NCBI RefSeq assembly: GCF_000003815.2
Contig: NC_049993.1
Span: 12,389,189 to 12,453,188, forward strand
Direction: 5' to 3'
DNA: 64,000 bases
Source: Branchiostoma floridae
Lineage: Eukaryota > Chordata > Leptocardii > Amphioxiformes > Branchiostomatidae
Shown: in pieces, positions 22,132 through 31,700 of the stretch
Position numbering within the stretch: the first letter of the stretch is position 1
How the letters are laid out: each line of letters begins with the position of its first letter
Notes under the pieces: model-generated
Told to the model about the DNA's origin: nothing
Seen by the model: only the letters and a program-made list of their open reading frames with translations
The model's database searches: none
Made by a program: the position numbers and the translations under genes

Positions 22132-23247
22132 ATGATGTACAGAGGCAGCTACGTAATGGCGGTGTTGCTGGGTCTTCTCGTGACAAGTAGCAGCGTTGGA
22201 GTAAGTCCAGATTGTTGGTCGGACTTGAACGTTACAAACCAGGTCAGTGACAAAGCCAACAATTCAACTCTACGGATCCTGAATGGTTTGTCTCTCGACA
22301 ACAGCTCTGGTTTAAGAGAAGATGTAACTCCGGACGTCCCCGAATGTGTCGAACCTCCAACGTCCTTTCCTCTTCAAAAGTACGAATCTACCTGGTCTCT
22401 GTTCTTCGTAGGCGTCGCTCTTTGTCTGGGTGTCTGGTCAGCCGCGGCAAACAGCCTCCCGCTAGCTGCCATCATCAAGCATGAACAGCTCCACACGCCC
22501 GCCTACATTCTCATGGCTAATATGGCAGCAGGCGACGTTTTGACCGGCATAAGTTTCACGATCGGGAGTAGTGGGCTCATGTACGTGGCAGCAACGGATA
22601 CCGTCCCGTCTGATTTCATGTTGCGTCTCCGCTCGTCATCAATCCTACTCTCCGGGATGTCCTCCGCCTACAGCCTGGTGGCCCTGACGGCTGAGCGCTA
22701 CTGGTTCATCGTGCACGGGATGAGCTACGTCAACAACGTCACCAACGGCAAGTGCAAGGTCGTGATCGTTTTCGTGTGGATGTGGTCGCTGCTGCTGGCG
22801 GTAATGCCACACGTTGATTCGAACTGCACAGGACGTCGCTTTGAGGAAGGATGCGTCCCGTTAGGTTCGGGATTGTCCTCAAATATTGTAATCGTTGTCC
22901 TCGTGTTTGTTTTCATCCCGATGTCGGCAATCTTCCTTCTCAACCTGGGCATCTTCCGGTGTCTGTGGAAGCACATGAAAGCCATCGCTGCACAAGAAGC
23001 CGCTGTGGGCGCTCAGCCGAGCGTCAACAGGAAATCCGCCATCACCATCGTCATCATCACAGTCGTGTTCCTAGTGGGATGGATGCCAATCTTCGTCGAA
23101 CTGGCTCGGCTTTCAACAAACTTGCTTACCGTGTATGGCATGATGATGTTCATTATCTTGAACTCTGCTATCAACCCCATTATCTACGGGTTCCGTCTGA
23201 AGGAGGTTCGTCGCGGTGTTGCACGACTCTTCGTCAATAATCATTAG
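22132..23247 (+). CDS. Rhodopsin-class GPCR, tandem copy 2
   Basis: 371-residue paralogue of the receptor at 18017-19156, same strand, about 3 kb downstream, also without introns in the coding frame. It shares the signal-like start, ANMAAGDV in helix 2, TAERYWF after helix 3, GWMP in helix 6 and NPIIYGFRLKEVRRG in helix 7. The stretch MSYVNNVTNGKCKV plus helix 4 is nearly identical, even in DNA. The N-terminus, the loop between helices 2 and 3, and the outer ends of helices 6-7 differ clearly. The homology continues a few bases past the stop (GCGGAGACGCC). A poly(A) signal AATAAA lies at 24125-24130. Ligand unknown. Confidence 0.9.
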   Translation: MMYRGSYVMAVLLGLLVTSSSVGVSPDCWSDLNVTNQVSDKANNSTLRILNGLSLDNSSGLREDVTPDVPECVEPPTSFPLQKYESTWSLFFVGVALCLGVWSAAANSLPLAAIIKHEQLHTPAYILMANMAAGDVLTGISFTIGSSGLMYVAATDTVPSDFMLRLRSSSILLSGMSSAYSLVALTAERYWFIVHGMSYVNNVTNGKCKVVIVFVWMWSLLLAVMPHVDSNCTGRRFEEGCVPLGSGLSSNIVIVVLVFVFIPMSAIFLLNLGIFRCLWKHMKAIAAQEAAVGAQPSVNRKSAITIVIITVVFLVGWMPIFVELARLSTNLLTVYGMMMFIILNSAINPIIYGFRLKEVRRGVARLFVNNH

Positions 23248-24572
23248 CGGAGACGCCAATCTACTAGACTTGGTTGTCTCTTTATCTAGTTAAGACGAGA
23301 AAGTTTGTATGGAAAATCATGTTAAATTTTTTCCTCGTAGGGCAAACATATTGTTTTTCTGGTGTGTGATTCTGCTTTCTCCTTCTTCCGCCAGTAGCCA
23401 ATCAGACCTTAGGTTGGATATTAGCTGATATTGTAAATCTGTGCATTTGTTTGGAAACACAATACTATAGGGCGAGCCAAATTGTATAGTATTGTGTGAG
23501 AGAAAGTTGACAAAGGCTACAGGGAAACATGCTGCTTTTTCACGAAAATATTGCTTTCCTAATGTAGAAAAATGTTGCGTTCCTAATGTAGTTTAACTTG
23601 CAGTTACATATCTATTTTCATGTGTTGTTATTTTGCTGGAATGTTCTGTTACTAGAGAATCACCCAACTATTTCACTTTAAGAAGTTAATCTCCTCTTAG
23701 TTGAGAATCGATGAGATAAGATGTCGTTTTCGCATTAATTTTACATAAGAAGGATTCATTCGTATAGAGAATTAATGACATTGAGGCATTACATCTCATC
23801 ATTGTCGGTAAAAGATGATTTGAAATCTTCTTATGTATAGAATTAATGAGATAAAGGAGTACTTTGCGAAAATGTGTTCTCCGTAATTTCCGGCAGTGTC
23901 TTATCATGAAGTATGGTTCTGTAAATTTGAATATTTTTGTTTGAGTGTAGTGGTTGCATTGGCGCAGGACTCTGATAGTTATATGCAGTTAAGGATAGTC
24001 TTGTTGTATTTTGAAGAGTAACACCGGTAATTTTCGGCATGGCTAACAGTTTTTACCTATTACAGTGTACTGTTGTGCAGGTAAGACTATAGGGGATGCG
24101 TTGGAAGTATATTGAATATCGTACAATAAATAGATAAATAAATATATATGTATATGTATAAAACGTGACTTATTGTGACTATCTTGTGATTATAGGAATT
24201 GTTAAATTTGATACAATAAGTATGTACATTAAGGAAGCTTATCTTTGTTGGTAGTAACGACAGTACAACGCTAAACTTTCTTCCGACACAAAGGTAGTGT
24301 TGGAAGGAAGTTTAGCATATTGTGCGAACAATATTGAACATGTACATGTAGTAGACTGACTTCAATTGCATGGATTTAGTTGGATTGGATTGCAGGAAAA
24401 TATCAATGGTCTCTGGCCTGTGTGGAATAGTCAGAGTATTGTGGTTCTGTTGAAAAGTATCTTAATATAGGAAAGTGTGAAAACACGGCTACCTTCACTG
24501 AAGCCCGAAACTACAAAATACAGGGACAAAAGCGTCTGGAAATCCTAAAACGTGCAACAGTTAAAAGTATAT
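23248..24572. other. GPCR 2 3' region and spacer
   Basis: AT-rich; AATAAA at 24125-24130. A short inverted repeat (GCTAAACTTTCTTCC / GGAAGGAAGTTTAGC) at about 24,268-24,317 is related to the MITE at 19,403. No gene seen. Confidence 0.5.
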
Positions 24573-24645
24573 TGGAAATGCAGGGTATCGATCCCCGTAC
24601 CTCTCGCATGCTAAGCGAGCGCTCTACCATCTGAGCTACATCCCC
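24573..24645 (-). tRNA. tRNA-Ala (AGC), copy 3 (acceptor-stem variant)
   Basis: As the other copies, except for one base in the 3' acceptor strand (CATTTCC instead of CATCTCC). That makes a second wobble, G4:U69, beside G3:U70. The stem is still fully paired. A minus-strand TTTT lies within ten bases. Confidence 0.93.
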
Positions 24646-24883
24646 ATTCACGTTAAGCTACCCAGAAAGCTAAGCAACTTGATAGCTATCTATGACGAGT
24701 TTGTTCGGATTACATGCACAGCAAACGTGTGGGCGAAAGACGGGCACTGTTGTACTCTTTAGAGTATCATAACATTGAAATGTGCATAACTATATATTTA
24801 TGCAAATTGGAATACAAAAAAATACCATAATGGCAAAATGTAGGCTTTCCGAAAGCTAAAACTGCACAAATAAAATAAACATC

Positions 24884-24956
24884 TGGAGATGCAGGGTATC
24901 GATCCCCGTACCTCTCGCATGCTAAGCGAGCGCTCTACCATCTGAGCTACATCCCC
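24884..24956 (-). tRNA. tRNA-Ala (AGC), copy 4
   Basis: Identical in its 73 bases to copy 1. The downstream T-run is weaker (GATGTTTATTTTA). It lies 238 bp from copy 3. Confidence 0.96.
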
Positions 24957-25711
24957 GTCCACACAAGCCATCGGAAAACCAAGCTCTTAGCTGCATTTGA
25001 CGTGTGACAACAGCTGCAGGTGATGAAACTTGATCGATATTTTCGTTATATATGATGACGACTGGAATAACAATGGAACAGAGGGCGAAGGGGACATTTT
25101 AAAAATGATGTTCAAGATCGGTATCAGTACGTATACTTGACCACCGGCAATTCTATATTGAATTTGCTCCTTTTTGTTTATGTCTGTTCAGGATTTTTTC
25201 AGTCTGAACAGTTTTTGGTCTAAAAGCATATCTTCGTTTGTTAATCACATATGATAAATAGCCAAACTGTTTTTTTTGCCCAATCCGTCTCAAGATTGAT
25301 GACCATTTCTTCGGTCACGTGACTTCGTAATGGTTATGGTGCACAAAACATTGACATTCCATATCACATTGACAACACAATACAAAAACAACGAAAACAA
25401 AAACCAATACATCAATTTGCTGCTCGGTTTTATCTTTTCATCTTAAATTTTAGCTGATATCTTGCTTAAATCGTTTTCGAATTGATGAATCAGGCATGTA
25501 AAATAAAAAGCCAGCAATTCCATTTTCAAACTCCATATTATATTGCCTTTGATGTAAAGATGCTTATATCAGCACGAATACACACTTGGAACAATGCATG
25601 ATGCTAATCATGGGAGCAAAGTTTAAGTGGACCAAGCTGGGTTGTTTACCAGCTATTCTAATCTTTGAACGAAGCCGTGCGACAGTGTACGTGTTACAGA
25701 AGCTGTGCACT
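24957..25711. other. Spacer and upstream region of the PNGase F-like gene
   Basis: AT-rich, without a recognised gene. It should contain the promoter of the gene starting at 25712, but no clear core element is visible. An upstream in-frame ATG at 25586 would add 42 residues before the signal peptide and is disfavoured. Confidence 0.4.
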
Positions 25712-28700
25712 ATGATGGCAACGGCAGCCTCTGTTCTGGCCATTCTGGTCTTCACGAGTTCCCAAGCCTTTGGCCATGAGAATGTAGCTAAAGTATTTGT
25801 CTCGAACGCCCTGGAAGATGCAGAGAAAGTATGGCTAGAAGAGAGTGAGGATGGTCCCGATAATTCGAACGACGTGCTGCCGTCCAAAGGTCATCAGCAG
25901 GCCGCTTCATGGACGGCGGCGGATCTCGAGCCGGACCGCCCGGCACCACCGTTCAAGCTCTGGACTCTGGACGGGGTCCTCACCGACGATGATCTGAAGG
26001 GTAACCCCGTCATCTTCCACGGTTATAACAGCCACTCAGGCTTCCTGGAGTGCCTGTGGACGTCCAACGCGTCACGGGTGTCGCTGATTGACAGGACGCC
26101 CAACAACACGCACTACGTCTTCATGACGAGGTCAGAGAACGCCTACGAAGACGCGCGCTGGATGAAAGGGCTTATGGAGGCAGCCACTCAGCTAAGCACC
26201 AGGTAGGGAAGTGATATCGAACGCCAAATGTGTAATCTAGATGAGAAATAAAAGGATATTATAGACATAATATGCAATAAAACAATGATCATTGTCATCC
26301 AACGTTAACAGATCACTGAACAATTCGTCATTGAGACCAGCCGGGGATGTAGCTCAGATGGTAGAGCGCTCGCTTAGCATGCGAGAGGTACGGGGATCGA
26401 TACCCTGCATCTCCAGTATATGTTTTTTCTTTCAATAACATTTACAATATGTTATCTCTGAAAAAACGATTCCTACAATACGTTTATGAAGATTAGACAT
26501 TAACCTCTACAATTGGATTTGGAAATTACTTCCAGACGTTTCGAGTGATATCCATCACTCTTCTTTAGCGTCACTAGAATTAACTACATGTAGTTAGAAT
26601 GCTACACTCCAAACATGTCTAACATGTTGACCGCACCTTTCTCCAGGCCAGACGGCGAGAAGAAGGCCCTGATGTCCCGCCTACACTACGTGGTGACCCC
26701 GGTACACCAGCTGGGGAACTGGATGCCTGCCCTGATGAACAGGTGGAGCTGTGAGGACCACGGGTGTGGCCTGCCGCAGGTTCTTTTCACATCATCAGGT
26801 TAACAGCAATCATTGTCATTAGTTTTGTTGAAACATTTTCTGTATCTGTAATACACCAGCACTGTCTTTAATGAACAATGGAGTAATGTAGAGCCCCCTG
26901 TTATAAAAACGCCATGGGCCTACTACATTTTCTGGAACTTTCCCCTCCTAACTTTTATACATATTTGCAACTGATGAAGGTCACACCTCCTCACAAAGGA
27001 AAAACACACGTGGCAACCATCCGTCTAACGCAGTCAGTTCTACATAGTTTGAAAAGGAATATTAGGTTGCGTTTGACTACATGTGCTTAACGAAAGGCCA
27101 TTTGCCATTAAACAATCTTAATCCACTATTTTGTCCTCACAGTGTCTCCGCTGCCCCTCATCCTCAAACGACTGGACGCGCGCTATGATTGGCTGATGGG
27201 ATCCTTCCCAGCGGCCTCCACGAGACTTGCTGACGGAGGAAACGGTTGCGCAGGCGCACCTGCTGTGGAGAACTCCATCGCATGGGTGTCTGCCGCGGGC
27301 AACTGTTCTTTCTTCACTAAGGTTGGTCTGCGTTTACTAACCTAACAAAGTAAAGTAATGTGAGTCTCCATGGTCTAAATACCAGATACCTGGTTGACCT
27401 TTTTAACGACAAAGTTTTAGCGCCGCCAATAAGCATTAAGGCAAGTACACATACATCTTAAAAGTGGGTTTGTAATGTATAGAGTATGTATGTATCTTCT
27501 TGAATCGCTTTTAAATAACACTACATTTCAGTCAATAAAGGCTGATACTCTGTGTAGTTTCATAACAGCGTAATAAAACATTCGTTAATCCATTCATCCA
27601 TTTGAATACACTGATTACAATGGAAAGAGCTAGAAATCACAGAAGAATGATTTCAACAAAGTGTTAAAACGGCAATATAGTGACTATATCACAGTTTTAA
27701 AGGACACCATTGAACTTGAGAAAAGAAAAGAAAATTTTCCCCCTGTAGGTTCGTAACATGATGAATTCGAAGGCGCTTGGTGTGCTAGTGTACGCACCGC
27801 CCGGGACCCCCCTCCAGGACATGAACTGTGAGGGGGACGAGTGCGGCCACCCCCTCAACATCCGGGCAACCATGGTGCACTGGGATGTCAACATACAGGA
27901 CGCACTCAAGTAAGCTATGGGTTAAGGGTCAGTCACAACTGTGCGTATGTTCAAGTCCGAATCATCGAATAAGTTGCGTATTGCAAGTTTTTCAGCTCAT
28001 GCAAATTAAGTTTGAGGGCGATGAAGCAGTTTTTAATAATAAATAAAATCAGATAACCAGACTGAACAGCGGTGGTTCAAAGTAAAGAATAAATTCTTCC
28101 CACAATCTTTATTTAAAGCAATAAGATATCAATATAAAACTCATATAGACGAACTTGTGTGACTGGTACTTTTTTTGATACTAGAGCCCATCTAACAACA
28201 TTTTACTTTATTTCCATGTCTTAATGTGTCTCAAGGTTAATAAATCTTAGCAAACTGGTGCAATTGATTTATGTAAAATCACAACGAATTTGAAAATTGA
28301 ACTATCATTGAAGCTAAACGCGTTTACTTATATCATCATGAATTTTTGTTTGTTTATCATAGAAACGGCGCCGTCAATGTAACATTTCAGACGACCCCTT
28401 CGGACAACTTTTACTTCGCTATCGACACCCAGGGCAAGCTGGCCGAGATAGGCTGGCTTCTTTATCCGTCATTCCTCTTCTTTACATGGCAGGCACAATG
28501 GTACGTGCGATTAATCATTATTTACAAAGCCTGGAAACCAAGACTCGTGGGATGTTTTTTAGTGTTTGTGCACTAGGTTTGTGCAGAGTTGATGAGTGTC
28601 GAAGTGCCTTGTTTCGAGGCTAATTATAATGTAAAGCCATATGATTTCAGTAAAATCTAAATTCATATCAATGTGTCTGCGTCTATGGAACAGCTTCATT

Positions 28701-31700
28701 GAAATGGATGTTTTATATCTTATGAGTTCTATGGATACTAACTATTACCATTCACATAAGTACACATGCAAGCATACAGACCGTTAAATAAACGTTATTT
28801 TTTTTTAAATTTGAAAGGTTTAACTACAAGACAGACCTGTATCACAACCTTGCAAGTGAGGCAAAGGTCATCAACGTGTTTAACCGCACCGTCATGCAGG
28901 GAGACAAGGGTGTGGTGGCCACTGTCAAGCTGCCTTCAGTTAAAGGTTTGTGTCCAAAAATGCCTTAAAGTAGTTTCACGAATCAGCCAAAGCCTTAACA
29001 GTAGGTCTTGAAACAATAGCATACAAAAACTAAAATGCACGGAAACTATTTTTTTTAAAGCATTGTAGTAAATTAAATATGGAATGACAAACTAATCTAA
29101 TTTACTGTCATTAAAATCATGTGACAGTTCGACTATGCTATCTACATTCTGAATAAAGTAAAAGTCAACGTCAAATTAAATGAAAACAATTTAGTTTGGA
29201 TGTGTGACTGTTTGGGGGACGTGTGACTGTTTTGGGGTTTGATAACGTTTGCTTGACAAAGGTTGGGTTTTCGCTTCGTAATGCACAAGGTAGTCGACAA
29301 TTGACATGATCAAACAAAGAAGCGGAACAACTGGGATGACTGGCTTATTTTCGATATTTGAAACAGATAAGGGGATGTAGCTCAGATGGTAGAGCGCTCG
29401 CTTAGCATGCGAGAGGTACGGGGATCGATACCCTGCATCTCCAATATGTTTTGTCTCATAGATTTATTTTGCAGTTTAATGTTGCGCTTCAGTGAGGGGA
29501 GCTACATTTCTTTTTTATCGTGTATCTCCATTTTTCTATTAACATTTTCTTATAAGCATTGACGTTTACAGATTTCATATTTATTTTTGTTTCTTTCTAA
29601 GTGCAGACTGTTAGTTATTTTTTATCACTGCCATTATATTATCATTCAGAATCGATTACCAAAAAACAACAACACAGGACCCTGGGCTTGTGATTTTGAC
29701 AAAGTTTACGCTGTCTGCTGCAACACTGGGCAATATGACCGTATACACATTGCCACCTCTATATCTAGCCGTCAAATGTTCATATTGCGAAGCATATACC
29801 ATACCGTGACTGTATCAGTACACGTTTCGGCAACACAACATCTCCCTCCAAAAACAATTAACAATCTACGACTTTCCATTGGTCAGAAATGTTGGAGTAT
29901 TCTAACGTTGAGCTGGACATGTCCCTGTCTTGCCCGGGTACGAGAGACGACACGTGCCCCCACTGGGACCACACCATCCAGCTGTACGTGTGCTGTGACG
30001 AGGGGCACCCGCTCTGTGGTATGGAGCTGGGCCGCTGGATCACGTCATTTAGAAGGTATAAAAAGAAACACAAAAAGAAATCTAATGCTAAACAGTACAA
30101 TCCTTAAATGTCTTCCAATACAAAGGTATACACGGATCAAATTTTCAACGACCACTGCCGATTCTTCTTCCACTTGCTAGGTGGCGCTGCAGTAGAAAGA
30201 ATGTGGTCCCGAACGTGACTGAGTTTGAATTGCCCCTCACCACGGTTAACGTTCATGACTGAACGTTGTACACTTTGATTTCGATATGAGTTGGTCCTGT
30301 TTTGTGTTCAAACGTTTGAAATACGCATGCATTACTAAGGCATTATGTGTAGATATTTTCTATGTATAGTTTATGCGCTTCTGTAAATCGTTGTTTTTTT
30401 TCTTTCAGGCGTATCGGGAGATGGCTGACACCGATCACGCCCCTCCTCCCACTCTTCACGTCTAACGTGTGCACCTTCACCATGAAGACTGTCCCCTGGG
30501 CCATGCCGTGGGTTCCCAGTCTCAACGTGCGCTTCAGCGGGCTCATGGGGAAACAAGGTGACACTTTCATCCAGCTATTTAAAGTATCATTGTCATTATT
30601 CCGTACAATAGAAGAATCAATGTCTTTTATCCCAACTATTAGTTTTTATCCCAACTATTCAAAATATAATTGCTCCAAGTATTCGTAGTATCGTTTATCT
30701 CACACTCATGTTTTTTATCCCACACATTCGAAAAACTGTTGTCTTTGTCCAAGATATTCCAAGTATCATTGCTATTTTCCAAAATATTTGAAGTATCTTT
30801 GTCATTATTTCAAATATTCCAAGTATCATTGTTATTTCCAGAAATATTTGAAGAATGTATTTTTGTATTTATAAAAAATATTCGAAGTTTCCATTCCTTT
30901 TCTTTATCCCGACTTTTAAGTATCGTAATTTGTTTAATCCGAAATACTAAGTTTCAGTGGATTTAGTAGGATATATATATATATATAATAAAGTAAAATC
31001 ATCGATCATGGTATATTTGTAAATAATACTTTATCTACAGTGTAGAAATATTTTTATATTTCAATCAATCAAGTCGACAACATGTAACTTTCAAATCAAA
31101 GGAAAGGATTGTCACGAATGATGGACACAAGCTTAAGATATAACAATGAATTATGCTCAGGGACAGACAATGAGTGATTTAGTTTCATTGCTCGAGGCAG
31201 ACAAGGGGATGTAGCTCAGATGGTAGAGCGCTCGCTTAGCATGCGAGAGGTACGGGGATCGATACCCTGCATCTCCAATATGTTTTATCTGTCTTTTATC
31301 TAATCTTTTTGGCCTTGTTATTTCACGCTACATTTCCCGTTGCGACGTTTTTCCCTTTCTGAGTCTTGTAGAAGTTGTTATATGATAACGCCAGACGCAG
31401 AACTAACCTTGTTACCAATATCTAGAACTTTTAAAGGCATACATCAACTTTAAGGTCTATCTATAAAAAAACACCATCCCAAGTTTGTCTTTAATTATGG
31501 ACAATTTTTCGGTCACATTTCAAGTTTTCGGATATTGCCAATAGAAGTGCTAACGGTCAACTGTGTAAACCTGCCACACAACAGAACTGCACTGCACTAT
31601 GTCCCTAGCTTTTCTCTTTATTTGTTTTGCATTGTTTGTATTCCAAGATAACAAGCGTAACATTCATACTCATTCAATAATCTTTAACGAAATACCTTTT

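Noticed and set aside
25586-25711. Upstream in-frame start adding 42 residues to the PNGase F-like protein
   Set aside because: It would bury the signal peptide inside the protein; the ATG at 25712 places it at the N-terminus.
26647-26779. Shorter form of exon 2 in the PNGase F-like gene (donor GCCGCAG|GTTCTT)
   Set aside because: It ends in phase 0 and would throw exon 3 out of frame; the donor at 26799 restores the phase.
29587-30180. 197-codon plus-strand open frame
   Set aside because: It overlaps exon 7 of the PNGase F-like gene in the wrong frame; the PNGase motifs are in the frame containing CPHWDH.
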